64,000 nt of DNA, taken from contig NW_008705561.1 of NCBI RefSeq assembly GCF_000186865.1, forward strand, positions 583,168 through 647,167, written 5' to 3'. The DNA is from Aureococcus anophagefferens (lineage: Eukaryota; Sar; Pelagophyceae; Pelagomonadales; Pelagomonadaceae). Positions within the stretch are counted from its first letter, which is position 1; the number at the start of each line of letters is the position of its first letter. The notes under the pieces were generated by a model that had not been told where the DNA came from, ran no database searches, and saw nothing but the letters and a program-made list of their open reading frames with translations. Made by a program: the position numbers and the translations under genes. This document shows, one piece after another, positions 44,950 to 54,623 of this stretch.

Positions 44950-45528
44950 TTACCTGACGTCCTTCGTGGCGAGCTTCGTGAGGATGTTGCGCTCCAGAGT
45001 CTCGTGGGACCCGGGCGCCACCGAGAAGTAGGCCGCGATGGCCGCGTCGCGGTCCCCGTCGCGGTCCGCGTCGAGCGCCGCCAGCGGCCGCCGCTCGCCG
45101 GCGACGCAGTCGACGAGCGCGCCGAAGGCGCCGGCCTCGGCGCCGAAGGCGACGACGAGGAGCCGCGACGTCTCCGGGCCGACGCCGAGCTCCTTGAGCG
45201 CGGCGCCGACTTGCGAATGCGGCGCGAGCGAGTAGACGAGGTCCGTCTCCGGCGCGCGCGACTTGGGCGCGTCGTTGGACCGGCAGACGTGCGGCCGCCG
45301 CGACGCGCCGTGGTCCGCGCGCCGCGCGGCCTGCGTCGCCGCGGACCGCAGCACGGCCGTCGACAGCACGAGCGACGCGTCGACGAGCGCCGCGGCGCAG
45401 GGCAGCGTCTTGGCCAGGATCTGCTCGCGCAGCGCGCCGCCGTTCGTCACGCGCTCGAAGAACGCCGCGCGCACGACGACGTCCGGGAAGAGCTCGAGCG
45501 CCACGAGCTCGTCGGTGTCGAGGGGCAT
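44950..45528 (-). CDS. TPRKB: KEOPS/EKC complex subunit Cgi121 (TPRKB)
   Basis: This is a 192-residue protein of the CGI-121/TPRKB family. The signatures are ELFPDVVVRAAFF at the start, REQILAKTLPCAAALVDASL in the middle, TDLVYSLAPHSQVGAALKEL and GPETSRLLVVAFG in the second half, and the C-terminal ILTKLATKDVR, close to the family's STKDVL ending. KEOPS makes the t6A modification on ANN-reading tRNAs; Cgi121 binds the kinase subunit Bud32 and the tRNA end. An inserted ~20 residues (ADHGASRRPHVCRSNDAPKS) precede the conserved second half. The stop TAA lies inside a perfect donor GTAAGT, but the ending matches the family, so the stop is accepted. It shares a 146-bp divergent promoter with the nucleotide transporter. 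Confidence 0.82.
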   Translation of the reverse strand: MPLDTDELVALELFPDVVVRAAFFERVTNGGALREQILAKTLPCAAALVDASLVLSTAVLRSAATQAARRADHGASRRPHVCRSNDAPKSRAPETDLVYSLAPHSQVGAALKELGVGPETSRLLVVAFGAEAGAFGALVDCVAGERRPLAALDADRDGDRDAAIAAYFSVAPGSHETLERNILTKLATKDVR

Positions 45529-45674
45529 GTCTGCCACAGGCGAATGTTGCGGCGATCGCATGCGCCGGTGAGGTCGGCGGTGCCCCCAATTGTGACGACG
45601 TCGTCCGCGACTACACGGTCTCGTCGTCGACGCGCGGAGCCCGGGGTCGGCCGGCGCCAGCGCCCCGCGGGACA

Positions 45675-47261
45675 ATGGCGGTGAAGAAGTCGTCCGGCGA
45701 GCCGGAGGAGCTCAAGGCGACGGCCTGGCAGGGCATGGAGCTCGAGAGCGCCACGTCCCCGACGGCGCCGCGCGCGGCGGACTCCTACTTCGAGGAGGTC
45801 TTCACGCGGCTCTACGGGAAGATGAGCTTCGAGGAGAAGCTGCGTTTGATCTGGCTGTCGAGCACGCTCTTCTTCATCATCGGCGGCTACTGGCTGCTCC
45901 GGTCCCTCAAGGACCCGGTCATCGCGACGATCTGCGGCGTCGAGTACATCCCCAAGGCGAAGATGCTGTCCGTGCTCGTCGTGACGGTGCTGGTCTTCGT
46001 CTACAACAAGCTCATCGACATGTTCCCGAAGCACCAGCTCTTCTACATCGTCGGGGGCTTCTACGCGACGCTCTTCACGATCATCGCCGTCGCCTTGGCG
46101 CTGCCGGCGACGAGCTCGCTGTCCATCTACAACACGGAGCCGTCGCCCTACCGCCTCCTGGGCTGGGTCTCCTACTGCTCCATCGAGTCCTTCGGCTCCA
46201 TCGGCGTCAGCCTCTTCTGGGCCTTCACGAACTCGACGTACAACCTCGAGGGCGCGAAGAAGGCCTACGGCCTCATGGTCGCGTGCGCGCAGCTCGGCTC
46301 CATCGCGGGGCCGACGATCGTCACCGCGGGCACGATCCGCTACGGCGTGCCCACGATCTACTTCTGCGGCGCGCTCTGCATGGTCTTCATGGTCGTGTCC
46401 ATCTGGGGCTACAACGCGCGGTTCGGCGCGCCGGAGTCCGAAAAGGCCGAGGCCGAGGCCGCGGCGTCGGGCGGCAAGAAGAAGGCCAAGGCGGGCATGA
46501 CCGAGGGCCTCGTGCTGTTCTGGAAGTACCACTACGTCAAGGGCATCTTCGCGCTGTCGTGCCTCTTCATGGTCGAGGTCACGATCCTCGACTACTCGAT
46601 GAAGGTCCTGGCCAAGGGCAAGTTCGACGGCGAGCACCCCGGCGACCCGACGGCGGCGACGCAGGCCTTCGCGACCTTCATGGGCGTCTTCGGCCAGGCG
46701 GCCAACGGCCTGTCCTTCGTCTTCTCGCTCCTCGGCACGTCGATGGTCATCCGGCGCCTCGGGCTCAACAAGACGCTCCTCCTCTTCCCGACGCTCTGCC
46801 TCGGCGCCATCTGCTGCGTCTACACGACGCCGACGCTCGAGATGGTCTTCCTCGCCATGCTCCTGCTCAAGGGCTTCTCCTACTGCCTCAACAACCCGTG
46901 CAAGGAGATATTGTACCAGCCGACGTCGTCGTCCGTCAAGTTCAAGGCCAAGTCCTGGATCGACGTCTTCGGCGCGCGCGGCTCCAAGGCCCTCGGCTCC
47001 GTCGTCACGAACCAGTTCGCCGACTCGGCGGCGGACCTGCTGACCTACGGGTCCTTCGTCGCCATGGGCGTGAGCTCCTTCCTCATCTACGTCGCCTACT
47101 GGCAGGGCGCGCAGTTCGACGCGCTCATCGAGTCCGGCGTCAAGGTCGGCGAGGAGCCCGTCTACGCGCCGCCCGAGGGCGACGACGACACGTCCTGCGG
47201 CATGGACGACGACAAGGGCGGCGACGGCGCCGGGGACAAGAAGACCGTCATCGCCGTCTAG
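45675..47261 (+). CDS. Plastid/rickettsial-type nucleotide (ATP/ADP) transporter, NTT
   Basis: This is a 528-residue protein of the TLC/NTT family with about 11-12 membrane helices from residue 60 to 480. Family features are the early SLKDPVIATICGVEYIPKAK (Lys pair near the substrate site), SLFWAFTNSTYNLEGAKKAYG, and NPCKEILYQPTSSSVKFKAK with WIDVFGARGSKALGS. NTTs exchange ATP for ADP plus phosphate or move other nucleotides across plastid membranes. In diatoms several paralogues serve different membranes. No plastid presequence is seen (start MAVKKSSGEPEE), so an outer plastid or ER membrane is possible. The tail is acidic and low-complexity. Confidence 0.87.
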   Translation: MAVKKSSGEPEELKATAWQGMELESATSPTAPRAADSYFEEVFTRLYGKMSFEEKLRLIWLSSTLFFIIGGYWLLRSLKDPVIATICGVEYIPKAKMLSVLVVTVLVFVYNKLIDMFPKHQLFYIVGGFYATLFTIIAVALALPATSSLSIYNTEPSPYRLLGWVSYCSIESFGSIGVSLFWAFTNSTYNLEGAKKAYGLMVACAQLGSIAGPTIVTAGTIRYGVPTIYFCGALCMVFMVVSIWGYNARFGAPESEKAEAEAAASGGKKKAKAGMTEGLVLFWKYHYVKGIFALSCLFMVEVTILDYSMKVLAKGKFDGEHPGDPTAATQAFATFMGVFGQAANGLSFVFSLLGTSMVIRRLGLNKTLLLFPTLCLGAICCVYTTPTLEMVFLAMLLLKGFSYCLNNPCKEILYQPTSSSVKFKAKSWIDVFGARGSKALGSVVTNQFADSAADLLTYGSFVAMGVSSFLIYVAYWQGAQFDALIESGVKVGEEPVYAPPEGDDDTSCGMDDDKGGDGAGDKKTVIAV

Positions 47262-47340
47262 CCGCCATCTTTTTTCCGCGCGCCGCCCACGCACCCCCCC
47301 CGGCGGCGCGCAGCGACACGCTCCCCACCGCTCTAAGCCG

Positions 47341-48051
47341 CTAGCTCTCGCCGCCGACCACGGCGGCCAGGGCGGCGTCGAACTGGGCGGCCTCGGCCGC
47401 GAGCCACGCGTCGAGCGGCGCGGGCGGCGGCGGCGGCTCCGCGAGCGAAAAGACGGGCGGCGCGCCCGGCCGGGAGGCGACGTAGGCCGCGTTGCCCAGC
47501 GCGGCGTCGCCGCCGACGAAGACGAGGGCCCCGACGGCCGCGCCGCGGCTCCGCAGGCATTCGAGCGCGGTCAGCGTCGTCGACACGCCGCCGAGGCGCG
47601 CGTCGCCGACGAGCAGCGTCGGCAGGCCGAGCGCCGCGAAGACGTCGGCCTGCAGGCCGCCCGCCGCCGACGGCGACAGCACGCCGCCCGCCGTCTCGAC
47701 GACCGCGGTCGCCTCGTCCGCCGCGCGCACCCAGCCGCCGATCTCCGCCGCGAGCGCGGCGTCGCTCGGCGCGGCGCCGCCGGCGGCGGCGACGTGCGGC
47801 GACACGGGCTCGGGCCAGGCGTGCAGCGTCTCGCAGCGCGGCGCGGCGCCCGTCGCCGCGACGGCGCAGCGCCGCACGAGGGCCGCGTCGCCCTCGTCGG
47901 GGCCGCCGACGCCCGTCTGCAGCGGCTTGAGGTAGGCCGCGCGGCCCGAGCGCCGCAGGCCCGCGAGCACGAGCCCCGCGGAGCACAGCGTCTTGCCCAC
48001 GTCCGTGTTGGCGCCGAACACCGCCAGTGCACGGCGAGTCGGTGCGGCCAT
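47341..48051 (-). CDS. Dethiobiotin synthetase (BioD-like)
   Basis: This is a 236-residue P-loop enzyme that closes the ureido ring to make dethiobiotin from DAPA, CO2 and ATP. The modified P-loop is FGANTDVGKTL, followed by YLKPLQTGVGGPDEGDAALV. VVETAGGVLSPSA and PTLLVGDARLGGVSTTLTAL match the family (VEGAGG and the nucleotide-site region). It stands alone here, whereas many plants and algae have a BioD-BioA fusion; the C-terminal helix (PLDAWLAAEAAQFDAALAAV) ends without a transaminase. No clear organelle leader is present after the ATG at 48051; an in-frame extension upstream has no ATG. Confidence 0.82.
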   Translation of the reverse strand: MAAPTRRALAVFGANTDVGKTLCSAGLVLAGLRRSGRAAYLKPLQTGVGGPDEGDAALVRRCAVAATGAAPRCETLHAWPEPVSPHVAAAGGAAPSDAALAAEIGGWVRAADEATAVVETAGGVLSPSAAGGLQADVFAALGLPTLLVGDARLGGVSTTLTALECLRSRGAAVGALVFVGGDAALGNAAYVASRPGAPPVFSLAEPPPPPAPLDAWLAAEAAQFDAALAAVVGGES

Positions 48052-48285
48052 CGCGCCGCGGCAATCGGCGAAGTTGACGTTCAACACGAGTGAAAGAAAG
48101 CATGTATATGGACAAAAGGCCGCCCGGGTCGGGTGCGCGGGCGGTCGGAGAAAAGGAAGGGAGGGGGGCGCTCGAGGCGGCGGCGCGCGCGGGACTGGAC
48201 TTTGGGGCGCGCGCCGGCCGCCGAGGCCGGGGGCGGTACTGTGCACGTCTCACATCACAACACGGAAGATGTCGAAAGGCGGGGG

Positions 48286-49657
48286 CTACTTGTCGTCGAA
48301 GGAGATGAGGCGCGGGCGCTTGGCGTCGTCGGCGAGCTTGTTCGGCGTCTCGCCCGGCGCGGCCTTGGCCAGCGCGTCGCTGAGGAGCCGCTCGCGCGCC
48401 GCCGACGCCTCGAGCCGGCGCTCGAGGTCCGCGACGCGGGCCTCGAGGGGCTCGACCTGGCCCGCGCGCTGCTCGAGCTTGATGATGGTCGCGTGGATGT
48501 TCGCGAGCTCGAAGAGCATGCCCTTGTCCTCGGCCGCGGCGTCGCCCGCGCCGCTCTGCGAGCTCGCGTCGTCCTCGACGGCGACGGCCGGCGCGGGCTC
48601 CGGCGCGTCGCACCCGGCCTGGGACGCGCCCTCGTCGTCCGTCGCCTCGCTCAGGGACCGCTTGCGCTGGTACTGGAGCAGCGAGCACCCGAAGTTGCTC
48701 GACATGCGCGCGTCGTCCTCGGGCGCCGCGGGCGCCGCGCCCCGGGCCGCGGCGATGGCCGCCTCGACGGCGGACTCGCCGACGGCGCTCAGGTCGCCCG
48801 CCGACGCCGCCTCGGCCGCGGACGCGTCGTCGTCGTCGTACATGGAGTTGGACCGGCTCCGGCCCTCGCCCGTGCGCGCGAGCGCGACGAGCGAGATGGC
48901 CGCGGCGCCGTCGAGGTGCGGGTTCTCCTGCAAATCCTCCTCGACGATGGACACGCCCCGGCCCCGGGGCGCCTTGGGCGTCGCGGACCCGCCCGACCGC
49001 TTCTTGAGCAGGTAGCTCGTGCGGCCGCGCTCGCGGCACTTGTCGCACTTGGCCGCGTCGAGCTTCTGCGAGAAGTGGCCGATCTGCATGAAGTTCTTGC
49101 AGCCCTTGCACCACTTGAAGTACCTGGATTGGGGCCGCGGTCGCGGCGGCCGGCGGGCGATTTCGAATCTCGCGCCGGCGTCGCGCGCGCCCGTCGTCTC
49201 GTGGCGCCAGAGCGCCTTGTCGCACTCGCGGCAGACGTCCTTGTTCTGCCGCGGGATCACGACGCCCCCGGCCTTGCAGCCCCCGTGGCCGCACATGACG
49301 CACCTGCGATTTTCCGCCGACGCTCTGACAGAACATTTCGAAGAAGGTCCGCCCGCGCGCGGCCGCGCGGGGGGAACCGGCGCCCCGGGGCCCGGCGCAT
49401 CGGTCCCCGGCGGCGCCCCGATGGGCCGGGCGCCCGGGGCGGGCCGCGCGTGCCCCAAACCCCGGGGATCGGGGGGAACGGCGAACAAACGGCGATGACG
49501 CGGGTTCCCGCAGCTGGATCGAGCCCTTGATGGCGCGGCTGTAGTTCGTCACGGCGTCGTAGGTGAGGCTGTGGCCGCACTCGAGCATGACGAGGTGGCT
49601 CGCCGGAATCTCATCGGGCCCGACTTGCGTGCTGAGTTCCCGTGATCGGGCGTCCAT
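48286..49657 (-). CDS. Zinc-finger protein with coiled-coil tail, two exons, probably nuclear
   Basis: The proposed exons are 49657-49512 and 49303-48286 (387 residues). Exon 1 (HLVMLECGHSLTYDAVTNY) supplies a CGH half-finger that is completed by CVMCGHGGCKAG and VCRECDKALWRH in exon 2, and a further finger FKWCKGCKNFMQIGH with KCDKCRERGR follows. Then comes a serine-rich acidic middle (RSRSNSMYDDDDAS) and a leucine-zipper-like coiled coil (ATIIKLEQRAGQVEPLEARV). It could bind nucleic acid or protein; I do not recognise the family. The 208-base intron has acceptor ATCGCAG. The donor is unclear: a GC site at 49511 restores IQL-CVMC, while a GT site 16 bases further downstream (GTTTGT) is also in phase. 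Confidence 0.6.
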
Positions 49658-50977
49658 GATGCGCGGCCGCTGAGTGCGTGAGCTTTGATCGTCGAATCAA
49701 AGGTGCAATGTTGCCGTAGTCCGGTGCCCCCCAGCCATTCATCGGCCGCATCTCACCATCGTCCTCCGGTCTCACTATCGACTTCCCGCGTTGGAAATAC
49801 CACCTTTGGGCGAGTCAGGCAAGGGGATATAAATCTAGATGGGGTGGCAGGCGAAACGCGAGGTCCTCGTACTACTCGGGGCCGCCGCTAGCGTTTTCTT
49901 TCTTCTTCCACGCCGCAGCGCGCGGGCTGAGTGCAACGATGGCGGGTCGCGCGGCGCGGCGCGGCTGCGGAACCCTTCGACGGGGCGGGGCAGCGAATTT
50001 GGGCTGCTGAGATCATTGCGTTGGCTCGCGAGCGCGACGGTTGTTCGGCGGCGGGACGAGAGGGCGGCGGTGTGAGTCGAGTGTGCGATATTTTCTTGTC
50101 CTTAGAGGTTGGAGGCGCCCTATGGGTACCCGCGGGGGGCTCGAAACCTTCAGGACACACTTTTCCCACGATCTCAGAGCCTGCGCAGCCCCGGCGCCGA
50201 CGGTGTCGCAACACAGTTTCTCGGGCAGCGTGCGGGCATTCGAGGTCGAGAACTTTTCGTGTCCTGAGATGCTCGAGCCCATCCATAGGTACCAACGAAG
50301 GGCTCTGCAGCGCCAGCAGACGGTCCACGACCATCATCATCGCGAACACGTCCAAGAGCTGCCCCAAAACCCCCTTCCTCGCGTGGCGCCAAACCGGACA
50401 CGGTGCCCTCCAGCGCGCCTCGGTTTCCTTCCACCGGACCCGAACCGCCCGGACGCGTAAGTCTTGTCGCGGGCGCCTTCGCGGGGGAGCGAATACCGCT
50501 GCGGTCCGTCTGGGGCCGCGTCGACGACGGCGGCGTCGAAAAGTCCCCGGCCAAAAGTCGTCAACATTGCCCCAAAACGATGGGTTGCAGTACGAGGAGC
50601 TCGCGCAACATAATCTCGTTGAGCTGCCACCCCATACTATTTATTACCCCTTGAGTCAGGCGCACGGCTTGGCGGCGAACAAAACCCGAAACCGCGACGT
50701 AGGTCGAATTTGCGGCACCATCGTGAATTTGACGCCAAAGTGGCCTGCAAGCGGGAAGGCTGATATGGGGGGCGGCTGAGGCTGCCCTTCGCGGCGTTGC
50801 GCTCGAAGACGCGAGCCATCGAAAGACCAGGCCGGCGCATCGCCATCGAAGACCAGGTCGGCGCATCGCGGGAGAGGCTGCGCGCCGGAGCGCTCCGGCC
50901 AGCCGCCGCAGGCCTGGAGATTCTTAGCTCTGTACACAGTCACCAAGGACGACATACGAATCGATACCGCCTGAGGG
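49658..50977. other. 1.3-kb intergenic region, no supported gene
   Basis: Many short overlapping frames exist, none with recognisable domains. Near 50139-50299 there is an imperfect fold-back: GGGCTCGAAACCTTCAGGAC pairs with GTCCTGAGATGCTCGAGCCC, with GGTACC sites outside both. At 50816-50868 a 26-bp unit (CATCGAAAGACCAGGCCGGC) is tandemly duplicated with three changes, just upstream of the DnaJ gene. Confidence 0.5.
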
Positions 50978-52987
50978 ATGAGTGCCCACGAGGTGCTCGG
51001 CGTGCCGCGCGACGCCTCGCCGGCCGTCATCCGCAAGGCCTACTTGAAGCTCGCGCTCACGAGCCACCCGGACAAAGGCGGCTCCGTCGAGGTGGGCGGC
51101 CCCGTCTCTTCCGTCGTCTCCGAGGCGCCGCCCGCAGGTGTTCCGCCGCGTCCAGGAGGCCTACGAGTCGCTGCGCGACGGCAAAGCGAACGCGCCCGCG
51201 ACGCCGCGGCGGGCCGCGACGCCGCGCGGCGATCCTGATGCGGCCGACCGGGACGACGCGCCGCGGTCGCGGCCGCGGCCGGGCGCGGGCGCGCGGCCGC
51301 CGCCGGCCGCGCCGTCGCCCGGCGCGCCGCCGCCGCCGCCGCCGGGCCAGGACGTGCGGCCCTTCCGCTGCGCGACCTGCGGCCGCCGCTTCGCGCAGCC
51401 GCGCCACCTCCGGGTCCACGCGAAGACGCACGCGCGCGAGCACTACGAGGCCGAGGCGCGCGGCGCGGCGCCGCGCGACTTCGGCGAGGGCGACGCGCCG
51501 AAGCGCACGCGCCAGTCGCGGCGCGAGCGGCCCAAGGCCGACGACGGCGCGAAATGGCGCTGCGGCGTCTGCCGCCGGCCCAACGACGAGTCGGTGCGTT
51601 CCTTTTTCTCGCGTTTCGTCGCCGTCGACGCTCCCACACATTAGGCGAACGAGTGCAGCGTCTGCGGCGTCGTGCGGAGCTACAACCGGCCCTTCGACAC
51701 CGCGCGCGACGAGCGGGACTTCATGCGGCGCGCCGCGCGCGACGACGCCGCGGCCGCGGCGCCGCCGCGCGCGCCCGAGCCCGACTCGGACGACGACAAG
51801 CCCCGCGCGGACCCGGAGCGCGTCGCGCGGGCCAAGCAGCGCGAGCGCGAGCGCGAGGCGACGGCCGCCGCGCGGCGCCGCGCGGGCCGGGACCCGGCGC
51901 CGCGCGACGCGTCGCCGCCGCCGTCGTCGGACCCGGCGCCGCCGGAGGACGTCCGCGAGGCCGCGCGGGCCGCCCGGGACCGCGAGGCCGCGCGCGAGTC
52001 GGCGCGCGCGCGGCGCCAGTCCGACGCGGACCGCGCGGACCGCGACCGCGCGGCCGCGGCGGAGCGGCGCCGCGCGGACGAGGCCGCGGAGCAGCGGCGC
52101 ATCCGCGAGGAGATCCTGGCGCGGCGCGAGCGCGACGACCTCGAGGAGGCCCTGCGCCTGTCGGCCCTCGACGCCGCGCGCGACGACGAACGGCGGCGCC
52201 GCGAGGCGGAGGCCGAGGCCGCGGCCGCAGCGCGCGAGGCCCAGGCGCGGCGCATCCGCGAGCACGAGGAGGACCAGCTGCGCATGGCCATCGACCGGAG
52301 CCGGCGCGACGAGGCCGAGCGGTGCGTGGTTTTTTGGTGTTTTTTTCGCGCGAAACGCGACGCTCTTTTAGGCGCGAGGCCGCGGAGCTCGAGGCCGCGC
52401 TGGCGCTCAGCACCGTCGCGGACGTCCCCGTGGAGCACGGCGGCGCGGCGTCCCTCGACGCGGCGCTCGCGTCCCCCCGGGGCGACTTCCGGCGCGCCGT
52501 CGCCGGCGGCCACCCGCAGGGCGACCGGGAGGCGTGGAACGCGCAAGTGCTCGTGCTGCGGGACCTGGGCTTCTCGCCGTCCGTCGCCGCGGCCTACGCG
52601 GACTCGCGCGTGCCCCTCGACGCGATCATCGAGCGCATGTTCGAGGACGGCGTCGACTTCGAGGAGGAGCCCGTGTACGCGGCGCGCGAGCGGACCGTGC
52701 GGACCGCGTCGCGGCTGCGGAGCTTCGCGTCGTCGGCCGCGAGTCGCGTCAAGGACGCCTTCCGCGGCGCGGCGAGCCCCAAGGCCGGCCGCGCCGCGAC
52801 CTACGAGGTCCAGACCGCCGTGCCCGTCGTCGACGCGGAGGCCGCGTCGTCCGACGACGCGTGGACGCCCCTCGTCTGCCCGCTGTCCCACGCGACCTAC
52901 TGGACCAACGCCGTCCTCGAGCTTTCGAGCTGGTCCGACCCGCGCACGGACCCGGGGGCGACGCTCTACGACGCGCGGTCCGTCTAA
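50978..52987 (+). CDS. DnaJ-C2H2-RanBP2 zinc-finger protein with ubiquitin-interacting motifs, four exons
   Basis: The exons are 50978-51091, 51138-51593, 51645-52321 and 52372-52987 (620 residues). Their introns of 46, 51 and 50 bases have GTGGGC, GTGCGT and GTGCGT donors. Residues 1-52 are a J domain (HEVLGVPRDASPAVIRKAYL, HPDKGGS). A C2H2 finger follows (FRCATCGRRFAQPRHLRVHA), then a RanBP2-type finger split by intron 2 (KWRCGVCRRPNDES, ANECSVCGVV). Next is a long charged helix with three UIM-like motifs: DDLEEALRLSALD, EEDQLRMAIDRSRRDE and AAELEAALALSTV. A UBA-like helix bundle (VLRDLGFSPSVAAAYAD) comes near the end. RanBP2 fingers and UIMs both bind ubiquitin, so an Hsp70-to-ubiquitin adaptor is inferred. 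Confidence 0.78.
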
Positions 52988-53014
52988 ATTCATCTGTGAG
53001 CGTGCGAGGCGGCC

Positions 53015-53425
53015 CTACGCCGTCGCGGTGATCGCCGCGATGATGACGACCATGACGACGATGGGGATGATGAGCGCGGCGAAGAATTGGACCTTGCCCG
53101 TGCAGAGCATGCCCTCGTACTGCGCGTCGAGTCCCCGCTTCGGCGGCGCCTGCGAACGGGTCGCGGTCGGGGTCGCGCGGCCGGCTCGAGCGGTTCGCGG
53201 TCGGGCTCGCGCGCGGCGGGCTCGACGGCGCGTCGGTCGGTGTTGTTCCGCGGCCCTTCCCGCGTCGTTCCGAACGTGGTGCGGCGTTCGCCGCGTCGCG
53301 CGCTCGCACGCGTGTGTCGGTCGAGAGGGACAGTTTTTGCTCTCTCTTCGCCCCTCCTCGCCCGAGGCACTCCCACGCTTCGGGACACGCACCTCCTCCG
53401 TCCCGTCCTCGATCGTTGGCTTCAT
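53015..53425 (-). CDS. Tiny tail-anchored membrane protein (55 aa), two exons
   Basis: Exon 1 (53425-53393) is MKPTIEDGTEE and ends at donor GTGCGTG. Exon 2 (53149-53015) follows acceptor TTCGCAG and encodes APPKRGLDAQYEGMLCTGK, then a single hydrophobic helix (FFAALIIPIVVMVVIIAAI) to the end. Both joins are phase 0. The intron (243 bases) has no good frame in this reading. The family is unknown; the shape is that of small ER or mitochondrial tail-anchored subunits. It diverges from the MYND-RING-Sel1 gene with 115 bp between starts. Support is the splice sites plus the clean helix. Confidence 0.5.
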   Translation of the reverse strand: MKPTIEDGTEEVRVPKRGSASGEEGRRESKNCPSRPTHACERATRRTPHHVRNDAGRAAEQHRPTRRRARRARARPRTARAGRATPTATRSQAPPKRGLDAQYEGMLCTGKVQFFAALIIPIVVMVVIIAAITATA

Positions 53426-53540
53426 CCTCGCGTCCGGGGGACTCCTGGCGGCGCGGCGCGCGCGGAGATTCGCTCCTCTCGGAGCGGTCGGCGCTTGTGG
53501 AGACTGCTGTGGCGAGATTGTGGCGATCGGGTCTTTGACG

Positions 53541-54614
53541 ATGGACCCCGCATTCAAGGACCCGGCGCTCGCCGCCAAGAAATTAGAATACGAGCGACGG
53601 AAAGCCCGGGCGAAGGAAGCACGGGCCCGTCTCACCTGCACGATCTGCGGCGCCAAGTCAAAACTCCCGTGCCCCTGCGGCACAACGCAATATTGCTCGG
53701 TCGCCTGTCAAAAGGTCGATTGGCGCGATCGGGGCCACCGGAAGGCGTGCAAGAAGAAAAGGGACGAGCGGGCGGCGGAGGCGGCGCGCGCGGAGGCCCC
53801 GCCGTCGCCCCCGAAGGCCGTGGTCTACGGCCCCGCGCCGCGTTCGCACGCTGACGAGGTCCGCGCGCGCATCGCGGCGGAGCACGAGGCCGCCCGCGCG
53901 CGGCGCGAGGCGAACCCGGAGCCGGCGCCGCAGTCGGCGCACTTCGGGTCGCGGTGCCCAATCTGCTTGGAGGAGTGGGACGTGAATGAGAGACCCACGC
54001 TTCGTACTTGCTGCTGCCGGCAGGTCTGCCTTTCGTGCCATGCAAAAGTTCGAGGCGAGCCGTGTCCTCTGTGTCGGACTCCGTCGTCGAAGTCGGATCA
54101 AGAGGCGCTGGCAAGACTTCGTCGCCACGTTGAGTCCGAATTGCCTGAAGCAATTTTTGAATTGGGGCATTGTTACCAACATGGTAAGCGCGGGGTCTCG
54201 AAATCCATGAAGAAGGCCGCGAAGATTTACAAGCGCGGTGTGGAGCTCGGAAACGTGGACTCGATGATCAACCTTGGCAGCATATTATTTCGGGGGGATG
54301 GCGTCAAACTCGATAAGAAGAAGGCGACGCAGCTTTGGCAGATGGCCGCCGAGCGCGGGAACGCGATGGCGCAAGCCAAGTTTTCAACCCTTTTTGTTCA
54401 CAGTGATCCAAAAGAGGCGCTTCGCTGGATGACCCTCTCCGCTCAACAAGGATTTACAGAAGGAGAATCTATTCTCGGCGCATTCCTTTCACACGGGCCT
54501 CACGCCGCTGAAATCGACCTCGACGAAGCAAAACGCTGGTTAGCGCGCGCGGTCGCCAAGGGCAACAAGAACGCCATCGAAGCGCTCGAAAACGTCCTCC
54601 GCCGGCACCCCTAA
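53541..54614 (+). CDS. MYND finger + RING finger + Sel1 repeats protein
   Basis: This is a 357-residue protein. A MYND finger lies at residues 33-72 (CTICGAKSKLPCPCGTTQYC, CQKVDWRDRGHRKAC). A RING-like finger lies near residues 139-180 (CPICLEEWDVNERPTLRTCC, CLSCHAKVRGEPCPLCR). From about 195 come four to five Sel1-like repeats (AIFELGHCYQHGKRGVSKSM, AAKIYKRGVELGNVDSMINL, ATQLWQMAAERGNAMAQAKF, ALRWMTLSAQQGFTEGESIL). RING suggests E3 ligase activity, and MYND and Sel1 domains bind partners. The base composition changes inside the gene: the Sel1 part is clearly less GC-rich than neighbouring genes, which may mark a recently spread family. Confidence 0.85.
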   Translation: MDPAFKDPALAAKKLEYERRKARAKEARARLTCTICGAKSKLPCPCGTTQYCSVACQKVDWRDRGHRKACKKKRDERAAEAARAEAPPSPPKAVVYGPAPRSHADEVRARIAAEHEAARARREANPEPAPQSAHFGSRCPICLEEWDVNERPTLRTCCCRQVCLSCHAKVRGEPCPLCRTPSSKSDQEALARLRRHVESELPEAIFELGHCYQHGKRGVSKSMKKAAKIYKRGVELGNVDSMINLGSILFRGDGVKLDKKKATQLWQMAAERGNAMAQAKFSTLFVHSDPKEALRWMTLSAQQGFTEGESILGAFLSHGPHAAEIDLDEAKRWLARAVAKGNKNAIEALENVLRRHP

Positions 54615-54623
54615 GCATAGACA

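Noticed and set aside
44950..44955. Splice donor GTAAGT at the TPRKB stop as proof of a further exon
   Set aside because: The TKDV ending matches the family's normal C-terminus, so the stop is more likely real. A 3'-UTR intron remains possible.
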